The notes beneath the pieces are model-generated. The model saw nothing but the letters and a program-made list of their open reading frames with translations. It did not search any database and was not told the origin of the DNA. DNA of 64,000 nt. It comes from Petaurus breviceps papuanus. Taxonomy: Eukaryota > Chordata > Mammalia > Diprotodontia > Petauridae. The stretch covers positions 60,559,396 through 60,623,395 of the forward strand of contig JAMXIF010000002.1 in assembly GCA_028583685.1 (NCBI GenBank). Reading direction: 5' to 3'. Positions 23,945 through 36,052 of the stretch are shown piece after piece. The translations under genes and the position numbers were made by a program. Positions within the stretch are counted from its first letter, which is position 1, and each line of letters starts with the position of its first letter.

Positions 23945-24603
23945 TATCAGGGATTACATTCATCTACAAGGTTGCACAGAGAATGATTAAGTGCAAAAAA
24001 AATGTCTCATTAAATAGAGGAAACATTGGTTATACCTGAAGCTACTGTAATAGCCAAAACAATGTTTCATGAATTATATGCATGACAGCTTCTAATGGTT
24101 CCACTTACAGATAATATGGGGAAAGTGGAATTATTCATTTGTCTGAAGACCTTTGGGATCGATTAATTGAGAAACCAGAGTCATCCAATGTAGTTTAAAA
24201 TGTCCAATTGATTACATTGCATATGATATTAAAACTATCAGGGAAGATTTGTTACTTTGAAAGTTTATTGATGGCAATGTTACATCAAGAGAAATTGTCG
24301 ATATATTTGATGGATTTTAAAGTGAAAATTACATAATGTGGGAGAATTGTATTGGATTCCACACTGAGAGAGCTCAGTCAATACTAGAACAAAATGAGTG
24401 TCTATAGGCACTGGTTAAAAATGTGGTCCCTCATACAATTTGGATCCAGTGCTTGCTTCAGAGATAACTACTTGTATCAAGAAATATGAGTGGAGAGCTA
24501 TACAACATTTTTCAAATTATTTACAAGAATAATCAACTTTATTTTTAAAAAAAAGTCCACTAAAAGAAAAACTATAAAACTGTGTGATGGTGAAATGGGG
24601 ATT
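23945..24603 (+). pseudogene. Decayed hAT/ZBED-type (FAM200/ZBED5-like) transposase-related pseudogene
   Basis: Plus-strand reading, interrupted by several stops and frame shifts, follows the order of ZBED5/FAM200/EPM2AIP1-like proteins, which derive from hAT transposases. In order: KVAQRMIKCKK (about 23967); EETLVIPEATVIAKTMFHEL then LLMVPLTDN (about 24025-24115), normally followed by an RRI motif; REDLLL then KFIDGNVTSREIVDIFDGF (about 24242-24318); MWENCIGFHTERAQSILEQ (about 24337-24396), where the family has W-NC-G-CTDGA; NVVPHTIWIQCLLQR (about 24420-24465), normally APH-IFTHC-IHREAL; then SRNMSGELYNIFQII, and SPLKEKLYK (about 24556). The CTDGA catalytic-type Asp and the HCxxHRE motif are both degraded. 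No N-terminal BED finger or C-terminal dimerisation region is seen. It is either a retrocopy of a host ZBED-type gene or a relic of a hAT transposon; no terminal inverted repeats or poly(A) tail were found. Confidence 0.7.
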
Positions 24604-24639
24604 TTCCGTTTTTTTTAATTTACAAGGTATTGGGTTTTT

Positions 24640-26200
24640 TCCCTTTCCGATTACCCCCAATGAAAAAGGAAAAAAAAAAAATGTGACAAATATGCATAGT
24701 TAATCAAAACAAATACCTTTGCCATGTAAAAAAATGGATGTCTTATTCAGTATCCTGAGTCCACCACTTTTCTGTCAGGAGATGGGAAGAATGCAAATCA
24801 TGACCCCCCTAAATTATGGTTAGTCGTTGCATTGATTAAGATTCTTAATTCTTGCAAAATTGTTTCTTTTTACAATGCTGTGATTGTAAAAATTGTTCTC
24901 TGACTCTGTTCATTTCACTTTGCATCAATTCATACAAGTTTTCCCAGGTTTCTCTGAGACTGTAATTTTTTAGTATATCTGATGGCACAATACTGTTCCA
25001 TTATATTCATGTACCATGACTCATGCAGGCATTCTCCAATAAATGTTTACTCATGTTTCAATTGTGTCCAACTCTTCATGAACCCATTCTGGGTTTTCTT
25101 GGAGAAGATACAGGAGTGGCTTCCCATTTCTTTCTCCAGCTCATTTTACAGATGAGAAAACTGAGACAAACATGATTAAGTGACTTGCCCAGTATCATAT
25201 AATTAATAAGTGTCTGAGGTCAGATTTGAACTCAGGAAGATGAACTTCCCTGACTCCAAGCCCAATGTTCAATTCACTGCACCACATAACTGCCCTAATA
25301 GATGAGCACCCTCTTAATTTCTAGTTTTTCACCACTTCAAAAAGAGCTACTATAAATATTTATAAATATAAATAAATACATATAGGTCCTTCTCATCTTT
25401 CTTTTACCTTTTTAAGATATAGGTCTACTAGTGATACTACTGGGGAAGAAGGTATGCATACTAAGTGACTTTGGGGCATAATTTAAAATCACTTTCCAGA
25501 ATAGCTGGACTAATTTATAGCTTAAACAATGCATCAGTGTCAACCTTTGTCATTTTCCTTTTTTTTTTGGTCTACTTTGACAATTGAAGGATAATTGCTT
25601 TAATTTGCATTTCTCTAATTTTTACTGACTTGGAGTCTTTCTTTATATACTTATTGAGAACTTGAATTTCTTCCTATGAAAATTTCCTGCTTTGGTATTT
25701 GTCATTAGAGAGTCACACTTATAATTTTGACATCAATCCCTTATATATCCTGGAAATGAGACCTTGATTTAAAAAAACTTGCTTAAATAATATTTCTTTG
25801 ACTGTTCCTTTTAAATTTTATTTGCTTCAGTTTTGTTTGTATACAAATTTTTAAATTTATCTGATAAAAATTATCCATTTTGCCTTCTGTAATCCTCTAA
25901 CCTTTCTAACCCTTGTTTGGTCATAGACTGTTTCCTTATCTAAAGATTTGAAAGGTAATTTCATTCTTGTTCTTTGAATTTGTTTATGCTACATCAGATA
26001 GTGAGTCCTTACTTCAGTAGCTGGGATCCTTGACTTTATTAAACACTATATTTGTATTTTGTTTATCTAATCTGTTCCAAGAATCAACATCTTTGTTTTT
26101 AACCCAATATGAAATCATTTTTATGATTACTGGTATAGAGTTATGTTTTAGATCTTATACAAAAGGCACTTCTATATTATTGTGAAACATGCTGACTTTC
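24640..26200 (-). mobile_element. Old L1 (L1-G) 3' part, antisense
   Basis: Diverged antisense L1 ORF2 C-terminus and 3'UTR. Ordered blocks include CACTTTGCATCAATTCATAC, TGTTCCATTATATTCATGTA, GAGCTACTATAAATATTTAT, TTTGCATTTCTCTAATTTTTA and AAAATTATCCATTTTGCCTT. It has a MAR1 SINE inserted at 25045. It differs more from L1-F than L1-B and L1-C do, so it is probably older. Confidence 0.75.
25045..25297 (-). mobile_element. MAR1-type tRNA-RTE SINE, antisense
   Basis: Antisense RTE-like 3' end (CAATTGTGTCCAACTCTTCATG), middle CATTTTACAGATGAGAAAAC, tRNA-like head ending CACCACATAACTGCCCT. L1-G continues on both sides, with similar AATAAATG/AATAGATG at the edges. Confidence 0.88.
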
Positions 26201-26225
26201 TTGTACCAAAATACTTCAAAGAATA

Positions 26226-26233
26226 TTTAGAGA

Positions 26234-26295
<62 letters not shown>
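26226..26295. repeat. (GA)n microsatellite
   Basis: About 65 bp of nearly perfect GA repeats lies between L1-G and the retroviral fossil. The minus-strand open frame running through it is a low-complexity artefact. Confidence 0.97.
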
Positions 26296-26298
<3 letters not shown>

Positions 26299-28620
26299 AG
26301 CACAGCGCATTCATGCTATTTAAGGCCCAACAAGCAGATTGTGCCCTGAGCTTGCCATAACGACAATCCTTTGAACTCTGGATGACCTCACCCTCTTGCA
26401 AACTACATTGTTTTGAACAGTACCAGGTGTTCACTGAGGGATTTACAATTTTCACATTAATCAATAACTGTGTAGGGGCACCCCCTATTTCCTGGGTACC
26501 AGACAGCCAGAAGTAGGTGATGTGCTGCAGACTAAAGCCATCCACCACATCTCTTGACATACTCACAATCCCTGCTTCTTTTAATTGCCAAGTGAACTGA
26601 ACCAGGTACTGCACTCCTGTTCCCACCACACTAACTGTTTCTGCAGAGGCATAACAAGACTTAACAATACTTATGCAACTGAGAGATTATTCTCATGGGA
26701 CCCAAAAACAGCTGTTCCAAGAAATGACAACATGGGAACTGCTACTCAAGACCCTTGTTACTTTCACATATACAAGTTCTATCCTTGCTCCAGCCAGTTA
26801 AGTCCTCCTACTTAGGGGAGATTTGCTTGCAAGTATTTTCCTAACTCTGAAATTAATTAAACCACTACTTGATTCCTAACACACCTGCCTCTGGACTGCT
26901 TTGCTTGGCTTTGGCCATTTATAGGTTAGAGGACAGTTCTGATCTGTTTAACATCAATTGGTGAGAGTGGTGGAATGAATGCAGTGGCAGAACATTGAGC
27001 TCTTTGGTACTGGTGGGAATAGACTAGGAGCCACCAGAGTTTGACCTCTCCTCCTGCCCCATTCATCTGGTGAGTTCACTGTTCTCACTCCCTCTCCATC
27101 CTGGGCTCACCCTTTGATTGAGCTCACCTTTCTTTATGAGGAAAAATCTGGGGCCCCTCCTTTGACCAAGTTCTGATAAGGATATCCTCTACATAGCTCT
27201 GTTCCTCTCTGCATACCTCTGCAAATATCCTGCTGTGTGTCTCTGGGTTGTTGTTGTTCTGTATGCCTCAGCTCCACATGCCTGAATAGCATACCTTTGT
27301 TAATTGACCCCTCTGAGCACCTCTGGTCTGTGCATGACTCTGGCTTTTTTTTCCTACATGTCTCAGCCCTGTGTGACTCAAGTCAACTGGGTAAAATTAG
27401 AATTGTGAGCCTTCTGTTTGTTTGTCTTGTCATTTTGTCTGTCTTTTTATAGAATGTAGAATATCTGTGTCATGTTTGTGAATTGTATTCTGTTGCCTTG
27501 AAAGATTTAAATGCAGTCAGTCAGAAAAGTTTCTAAGGGCTTGTAGCCAGAGAGTTTAGAATGCCAGGGAAGATTAATGAAATTTCACACTTGAAGCAGT
27601 TGTCCCAGTAAGCAGGACTAACCCTCCATTTTAAGTTTTCCATGAGAGATTAGGTTATAAGAAAAGAGGAAAAAAAAACCTGTAAAACACTTTCACCCTA
27701 TCATTTCAGCTTTAGCTATGTTGGAATTGCAGGGGGGAAAAGTCAGACAATCAAAATTGCAGAACCACTAAAAACATTTTAGCAGATTAAGGAGTTTTAA
27801 GATTACAGGAGAGAACTCCTGAGACTTTAGGGTTAATTCCAGGGACTCACTTCCTTCTGAAATATCTTAATAAGTTTTGGGTAACCAATTGATAAAATTT
27901 AAGGGAAAATAACAATTAAATTTTGTAAAAAAAAAAAAAAGGAATTTACAAGATTAATAGTTTTATTGTTTTAGGGCAATGAAGGAAAGCTAGTGTAGGA
28001 GTTACCCCCAGAGTGAATTTAAAAAAATAGGTAAAAGGCTTGCACCTTATAGCAACCCCTTGTTATCCTATTTTGTTAATAATTCTCACTCACTCATCTC
28101 TAAACAAATTAAGCTGACTATTTCTGATTGGCAAACTTCTGACATTGGGTTCCCCCTTGACATTGCAGCCAGTGGAAGAGGATGAAATTGGTCCTCAAGT
28201 CCCTTCTGCATTATGAGGAAAGGAAAATATGGTCCCTTTAATCAACAAGGGACTCAAGCTAGAAGTCCATTTTTATTGTAAGAAACCTGATCACTGGAAG
28301 GTAGAATAGAGAATGAAAGCTAGAGTAGATGCTGAAAAAGGCAAAACACCTCAGAAAGTACTGAGGAACTCTCCTGACAACTCCAGGCACTCAGCATATG
28401 TGGATCTGGAGAGAGTTGGCACAAGGAATGGAATATTCAGTAAACTCCTCCACTTTCCCCATTCCCTTCCCCCAGAGTCATGAGTGTATTTCAGTTGTGG
28501 GGATTGCTAACAAGGCCAGTACAGCCCATGTCTCTCTGTTAACCCCTATAATCTCAGATAAGATTAAGAGAAGAAAACATTGGAGAATTATAGGGAAGCT
28601 GGAATTACATTCTACTACAC
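26296..28620 (+). mobile_element. Endogenous retrovirus fossil (class I/gamma-like), incomplete
   Basis: Probable 5' LTR end at about 26296-26945: ATTAATTAAACC near 26854 as a poly(A)-signal-like R region, then a U5-like stretch. A TTGGTGAGAG primer-site-like sequence follows at about 26958. A long leader rich in CTCTG and TGTCTGT motifs occupies about 27000-27500. Further on are a gag nucleocapsid-like zinc-knuckle remnant near 28270-28310 and a possible protease-like stretch near 28490-28560. No 3' LTR or env is visible. It is an old, heavily broken fossil with many breaks. The class assignment is tentative. Confidence 0.45.
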
Positions 28621-29040
28621 ATGGTTGAGGGAGAGGGCAGTAGCTGCAATGGAGCCCCACATGGGCAGTGGCCCCAACAGCCCTGTGCCCTTAGGCATCC
28701 TTCAATCTGTCCCTCTAGGGAAGTCCAGGGGTATGACCCAAGTGCAGTACATCCTGACTACCCTGACCCAGCATTTGTGAGTAGTTCCAACCTCAGCAGT
28801 GCCTACAGCTGTCTGAGGTGGTGGGGAGGGGAATTCAGGCCCCATGAATGGTATTTGCTTTGCCCTGCCACAAAGAACTATCACCAATGGGAAGGTCCTG
28901 GCACCAACCCCCAGCCCCTAAGCAGTATCTTTTGCTGCAACCCCCCAACCCCAAAACCTAGTCAGTATGTCCAGGATAGGCCTAGTCCTCAGCAGGCTCC
29001 ATAAGGAGGGTCCAGGTGGTCCTGGAAGCACCTAGTGTGG
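28621..29040. other. GC-rich unclassified segment
   Basis: About 420 bp, markedly GC-richer than its surroundings, with Pro/Gln-rich readings on the plus strand. It follows the retroviral fossil directly and could be its continuation or a decayed retrocopy. No family recognised. Confidence 0.3.
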
Positions 29041-29100
29041 CAGTATGAGGTGAGGGATTGAGCCAGTCTCTGCCCTGGCTGAGCCAACTCTTCTCTGTTA

Positions 29101-29305
29101 TGGTTGCAGAATTTTATTGGCTGTGTAATCATAGGCAGATTATCTATCTCCATTTATCCTGGTTTCTTGATCTATAAAGAAGAAAATAATGGTACCCACC
29201 TCCTGGGGTTGTTGTTGTAAGATCAAAATGATATAATAACAGCAAAGTGCTTAACACAGTGACTGGCATATGTTAAGCATTACATTATTTCTTAATTGAA
29301 TGGAA
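29101..29305 (+). mobile_element. MIR CORE-SINE, sense
   Basis: Sense MIR core and 3' half: ATAATGGTACCCACCTCCTG, GTTGTTGTAAGATCAAAATG, AGCAAAGTGCTTAACACAGTG. Confidence 0.85.
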
Positions 29306-29512
29306 TTGTTCCATATCTGATAATTCTAAAGTGGTTTTAAAAGGTAATAAGATCAATGATTTTTATATGTGACAATTTGGAAATGCAATTGATGTCATCT
29401 GTAATGTATTGTTTGTGTTATTATTGTATTTCTAAATCTATATTGTGAAATTTGAGAGACAACTGCTAAGCAGAAATGCTGTTTTACAAAACTTCCCTTT
29501 TAATTTGGATGC

Positions 29513-29550
<38 letters not shown>

Positions 29551-30779
29551 CTTTTAAAAGAATCTGATAAAAAAGAGATATTTGAAAACCATAAATATTT
29601 TATGAGGTATATTTAGTTATAAAATAGGTAATACTACTAATAATAATATTTACTACAATAGTAAATTTTCATTTGAAAATTTTTGGCTATTATGAAAGTA
29701 TATAAGGTGGTTTAAAGATGTAACTTTGACATATTAATGATGGGTCAACCATCAGGTATTTGTTGTATGTCTGAAGTCCTGGAATATGGATAGTTTTAAT
29801 TTATAAGAAAAGGGAAAATGAAATATTAACTGTTAGGGAAACATAGGAAAAGATATTCAAGCCCTAAGTTGAGGTTAGTGAAATTTTGCTGTTTAAGGTA
29901 AAAATTCCTGAAACTGTAATTTGAGTTTTGATTAGCAGGATAATTATCTGAATTGTCATGAAACTGATAGTAGCAAATGGCACATGCTGCAGTCTTGGAG
30001 CTGCCAAAGGTTATGTCTGTGCATTGGAAAAGTTTTGGAGACAATCTCAGACATAGCCTTGGTAGGATTCTTCTGACTCCATTTTCCCATTATGCTTTTT
30101 CCTTGATGAAAAGGGAAATTCTCCACCTGGTTAATCCTCAGTCTTGCCTTCAACCCTCTCTGACTATATGATTGACTGTCAGATATGATTCATGCTTGGA
30201 ATCAAACAAAGCTAAGGCAATTTTCCCTCCTATTTTGATAAATGACATTGTTATAATTATCTCCCTTTTTCCTTTTATAGCAAGTTTCCATAATCAAGAA
30301 GTTTTGTAAGTATACAACACTGAATCTATTAAATAATAAACTGATATTGGAACATCTCTGAGTTACTATAATAGGATTCAAGTATGAACATCTTACAATT
30401 TTAACCTGTATTGTGGTCAAATTATAATATAAGGATGATATCCTTCAAAGGGGGAAATGATTAGACAAGGCAATGAAACAAAGATGTAAAACATTTTCTA
30501 CATAAATAGAATAGCAAATTTTGAGGAAAGCAACCGGGGTAGACTGGTTTCTCTGAGAACTATACACAATATGTATATGATTGGCTTCCAGATTTATGCC
30601 TTGGAAATTCAGGTTCTAAGTATATTTTGGTAAAAAGTTCTCAGGTTTCATTAATTAAAGATTAATTATATTTTATACACAAATTGCATTGATAATAATA
30701 CAAAAAAGTAAAATTATTTCCCATTTTAAAGTGTCTCTCTGATAATTTTAAAAGACAGAAGAATAGGATATAAATGAGC
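29306..30779. other. Unassigned AT-rich sequence with (GT)n
   Basis: No gene or repeat family recognised over nearly 1.5 kb, apart from a GT microsatellite at about 29516-29548. This is the longest non-repetitive stretch between 20 and 38 kb. Confidence 0.5.
29516..29548. repeat. (GT)n microsatellite
   Basis: About 16 GT units. Confidence 0.95.
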
Positions 30780-31095
30780 TTCTTAAGAAAAAGCATTAGG
30801 ACCAGAAAGACTGACAAGTGAATTCTATCAAAAATTTAAAGATCAAATAATTTCAGTATTAAATAAACTATTAGGAATAATAGGCAGAGATCCTACCAAA
30901 CTTCTTTTATGAAACAAAAATAATACTGATACCTAAAATCAGAAGAGTAAAAACAGAGAAAAAAGGCTTCTGATAAAGTACAACACACATTGCTACTTTT
31001 TACACATTTCTATTTTTAAAAAATAACATTTGCAATAACAATGGGAGAAGTATGAAAATTATTTGGTCCTGGCTAAGAAATAGAATAGCTTATAA
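30780..31095 (+). mobile_element. Old L1 ORF2 fragment, sense
   Basis: The plus strand reads KALGPERLTSEFYQKFKDQI and then a K-rich RT segment (about 30790-31000), the sense counterpart of [19 protein letters not shown] in L1-F. It contains frame breaks and an internal deletion before DKVQHTLLL. Confidence 0.65.
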
Positions 31096-31096
31096 G

Positions 31097-31133
31097 TGTT
31101 TTGTTTTGTTTTGTTTTGTTTTGTTTTGTTTTA
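31097..31133. repeat. (GTTTT)n microsatellite
   Basis: Seven or so GTTTT units, typical of a decayed poly(T) or simple repeat. Confidence 0.95.
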
Positions 31134-31257
31134 AGATTCTTATGTCAGGTACAGGATTTAAACCGAAATTCTTTGAAGTTCAAAATTGGAGATGCAGAAA
31201 TATTTAGGAACCTCTAGATTTGGAAACAAAGAAGCAAAACCCCTTTTAGAGTTGTTC

Positions 31258-34200
31258 TCTTTCTATCTCTTCCTTCTGAGTCTTGTTGGCAGTATATAGG
31301 AATGCTGATGATTTGTGTGGATTTTTCTGTGTCCTGAAACTTAGATGAAATTGTTGAGTATTTCAACTTGTTTTTCAGTTGATTTCCTAGAGTTCTCTAA
31401 GTATACCATTATATCATCTGCAAAGAGTTATAATTTTGTTTCCTCATTATCTATTTTTAATTCTTCAATTTTTTTTCTTTTCTTATTGTTATAGCTAGCA
31501 TTTCTAGTACAATTTTGAATAATAGTGGTGATAATGAACATGCTTGCTTCATTCCAGATCTTATTGAAAAGGCTTCAAGTTTATTCCTATTAAAGATAGT
31601 GCTTGTAGATGGTTTTATAGATAGTACTTTGATTCCTATGCTTTTTAATATGAATGAGTATTGTCTTCTATCAAAGGCTTTTTCTACATCTATTGATATA
31701 ATTACAGTTTGCGGGAGTGTTGTTATTGTTACTGATATGGTTAATTATGCCAACAGTTTTCTTAATATTAAACTAGACCTCATTCCTGTTATAAATCCTA
31801 CCTGTTCAAAGTGTATAGTCTTTGTGATATATTGCTGTAATCTCCTTGAGAGTGTTTTAGTTATAATTTTTGCATCAGTATTCATTAAGTAAATTGGTCA
31901 ACTGTTTCCTTTCTCTGTTTTTGCCTTACGTGGTTTAGGTATCAAAGCCACATTTGTGTCATAAAAGAGAATTTGGTAGGATTCTTTTCTTACCTATTTT
32001 TTTTTTCAAAGAGTTTATATAGTATTGTGATTAATTGTTCCTTAAATGTTTGGTAGAATTCACTGGTAAATACATATGGAGGTTTTTCTTAGGGAGTTCA
32101 CTGATGGCTTATTCAATTTCTTTTTCTTAGATAGGGTTATTTAAGTATTCAATTGCCCCTTTTGTTCATCTTCTAAGTTTATATTTTTTATAAATATTCA
32201 CCCATTTCACTTAAATTGTAAGTTTTACTGACACGTTATTTGACAAAATAATTCCTAGTAATTGTTTTAATTTCATCTTTATTGGTGGTGCATTCACCTT
32301 TTTCATTTTTCAAACTGGGAATTTGGTTTTCTTTATTTTTAAATCAAATTAACCAATGGTTTATCTATTTTGTTGGGTTTTTTCCCACAAAATCAGCTCC
32401 AAGTTTTACTTATTAGTCAAATAGTGGATTTTTGGCAAATTAATCTCTCATTTGATTTTCAGGTTTTACATTTTCAAATTTAATTGAAGATTTTTGATTT
32501 GTTCTTTTCTAGGTTTTTAATTGCATGCCCACTTCATTTTTTGTTCTTTTTCTCTTTTATTGAGAGATATGATTTTTTAAAGGAAAACTGCCTCAGTATT
32601 CTAAAACCATAAGATAATATTGAAACCAAAAAAAAAATCCACTAATCACCACCTGAAAGAGTAATTGAGAGATATAAATTTTTCCCTAAATGCTGCTTTA
32701 GCTGTATTCCACAAGTTTGGAATGTTATCTCATTGTTTTCATTCTTTTTAGTGAAATTACTGATTGTTTCTATGATCTGTTCTTTGACCCACTCATTCTT
32801 TAGTATTAGATTATTTAGTTTCCAATTAACTTTTAATCTATGCTTTCACAGCCCTTAATTAAGTGTAATTTTAATTGTATTATGACCTGAAAATCAAGCA
32901 TTTAATATTTCTGTTTTTCTGCATTTGGTTGTGAGGTTTTTAATGCCCTGATACATGGCGAACTTTTATTAAGGTGCTATATACTGTGGAGAAAAACATT
33001 TACTCTTTTCTATTCCCATTAAGTTTTCTCCAGAGGTCTATCATATCTAACTTTTCTAAGATTCTATCCATCTCCTTGACTTCTTTATTTTTATTTTATT
33101 CGTAGACTTATCTAGCTCTGAAAAGAGAGAGTCAAAGTCCCCCACTAGAATGTTTTATTTCCTCCTGTATTTCACTTAACTTTTTCTTTAAAAATTTGAA
33201 TACTATGTATATGAATTAGTGGATATTTGTTGGTATTGGTAGTATTTTGTGGTCTATTGTGCCTTTTAGCAAGATATAATTTCCTGCTTATCCTTTATGT
33301 TTAGACATATTTTTGCTTTTGCTTTGTCCGAGATTATGATTGCTAGCCCTGCTGAAGCATAAAAGATTCTTCTCCAGTCCTTTATTTTAACTCTGTGTGT
33401 ACCTCTCTTGCAAGTGTTTTGCTTGTAAACAACATATTGTTGGATTCTGGTTTCTTATTTATTCTGCTATTAGCTTCCATTTTATGGGTAAGTTCCTATT
33501 CACATTCACATGAATACTAACTATGAATTTCCCTCCCATTTTCTTCTGTTTATCCTCCTCTGTCTCTTTTTATCCTGTCCATTCTCTAAAATCTGTTTTG
33601 TTTCTTATATCTGTCTTCTTTTATTTTTCCTCCTTTTTATCAACTCCCCTTTCTCTTATTCTCTTCTCTCCTACTTCTCTCTTGGGTAAGAGAGAGATTT
33701 CTATTACAAATTGAATGCGTGTATGTGTATGTGTGTGTGTTCCATTTTTGAAGCAATTTAGATATGAATGGGATTCAATTGTCATCCCCCCATCCCCACA
33801 CACACACACTCCACTTTCCCCTCCATTATAAAAGCTTCTCCTTGTGTGCCTCTTTTATGTGAGATTTTCCCCATTCTTTTCCTTAATTACCTCTTCTCCC
33901 AGTGCATCCTTCTTTCTCACCTACTCTTTTTTAATGCAATCCTAATATTATCAACTCATTCCTATATGTTCTTTCTATGTAGAATCCTTATAACTGCCCT
34001 AATAATGATAATGTTCTTAGAAGATAAATATATCCTCTTCCCATATAGAAAGGTACACAGGTTGACATTATTGAGTGCCTTATGATTTAGTTTTCCTGTT
34101 TAGCTTTTTGGCTTCTCTTGAGTCTTCTATTTGAAAGTCAAATTTTCTATTCAGCTCTGTCTTTTCATCAGGAATGCTTGAAAGCCATCAATTTCTTTAA

Positions 34201-36052
34201 TGATCCATTTTGTCTCCTTGAAAGATAATACTCAGTTTTGCTGTGTAGATTATTCTTGGTTGCAATCCCAGCTCTTTTGTCTTCTGAAATATTGTATCTT
34301 AAGACTTCCACTCCTTTTACATGGTAGCTGACAAATCTTGTGTGATTCTGACTATTGCTTCTCAATATCTGGACTGTCTTTTCCTAACTGCTTGAAATAT
34401 TTTTTCCTCTTCTTTTTTTCTTTCCTAGGAGGACTGGAATTTGAATATAATATTTATGGAAGTTTGCATTTTGGAATCTCTTTCAGATGGTGATTGGCAA
34501 ATTCTTTCAGTTTCAATTTTATTTTCTGGTTCTAGTATACTGAGGCAGTATTCCTTGATAATTACTTGAAATACAATGTCTAGCCTATTATATTTTTTCA
34601 TGATGTTTTTCAGATAATCTAATAATTCTGAAATTGTCACTTTTTAATCTATTTTGTTGGTCAGTTGTTTTTCTGGTGTCCATTTCATATTTACTTTTTT
34701 TTTCATTCTTTTGACTTTGATTGTTTCTTGATGTCTCATAAAGTCATTAGCTTCCACTTACTTGCCCAATTCTAATTTTTAAGAAATTATTTTCTTCAGT
34801 GAGCTTTTATACTACTTTTTCCATTTGGCCAATTCTACTTTTTATGGAATTATTTTCATCAGTGAATTTTTGGTACATCATTTTCCATCTGTCCAATTCT
34901 GCTTTTTAAGGAGATCTGTCCTCAGAGAATTTTTTGTGCCTTTTTCATCATTAGACCAATTCTGTTTTTTAAGGTATTTTCTTAAGTATTTTTGTGCTTC
35001 TTTTGCCAAGTTGTTAGTTGACTTTCCATAATTTTCTTTCTTTTCCTTCTATTTCTTTATCTACTCATCCCTCTGCCACTCTTATTTTATTTTGAAAATA
35101 ATATTTTAATCTCTTCCAGGAATTTTTATTGGGCTTGTTTCCAATTCATGTTTTTCTTTAATCTTTGCTTGTAGCTATTTTGCCTTTGTTGTCATCTAAG
35201 TTTGTGTCTTGATATTGCTTGGAACCAAAGTAACTTTTTAGGGTCAGGTTCTTTTTTGTTGTTTGATCATTTTTCTACCCTATTTCTTGATTTGGAACTT
35301 TATATTAATGTTGGCCTCTGTTCCCAAAGTAAGAGGGTGGGAAGGAAAGAGACTCTATCCCAAGTTTCAGGCCTTTTTATGTTGTTGTTTTCAGAGCTAG
35401 TTCTGGGAGTTAGGATGTTTTTGCTGCTTCTAAGGAAACATGAGCTAGAAAGAGGTGTGGTCACTGCTCTCCTGAGTTGCATTCTGGTGCTTTCCCAGCA
35501 AGGGCCCCTGATCCCTTGGGACTGCAATTCATACTGCTCTTCAGGGCCTCTGATCCCATGGGACAGAAACTACTGTTCTGCAGTGTCTCTGTTCCCTTGT
35601 TGCCAGAAGTGATACTGTCCTGCAGGTCTTCCACTCCCTCTTGATTAAAAGTGCTCCTTTCTGACCTTGAGTGACCCTGTTTGCATAGACTATGGTGTTG
35701 CCAAAGAGCATCTGATTCTTCTTCTAGTGCTAGCACAGGGGAACCCTATATCCTCTTTCTGACCATTTACCAGGCCCCCATATTAGTTGTGGCTTGGAAG
35801 TTCCCAAAACTGCTTCTGCTTCTGTCACCACCACCTAGCCATACCAATTCATGTGGACTCTGGGCTAGTTTCCATTCCCATGTCACAAATCTCTCTTTCC
35901 AACCTCTTACATTGTCTTTGGCTGGAACAATGTCTTATTTAGATTTTTCTTGGCTCTTCCACTTCAGAATTTTATTTGATGCATTATTTTAAAGTTGTTT
36001 GGAGGGATATGTTGGGAGAGCTCTGCTAAGTGCTTATTTAATCTTCCATCCT
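31258..36052 (-). mobile_element. L1-B, 5' part (5'UTR to mid-RT)
   Basis: Antisense L1 from mid-RT (31258) through the complete RT core (31270-31920, including the region absent from L1-F), the linker, the endonuclease (about 32600-33480), the inter-ORF spacer, ORF1 (RRM at 34425-34640, with IILEPENKIETERI-like sequence; coiled coil about 34740-35030) and the 5'UTR to about 36052. It lacks its ORF2 C-terminus and 3'UTR, which is unusual for L1. Decayed. Confidence 0.85.

Noticed and set aside
35202-35612. Plus-strand frame of 136 codons
   Set aside because: It is antisense to the L1-B 5'UTR/ORF1 start and has no independent support.
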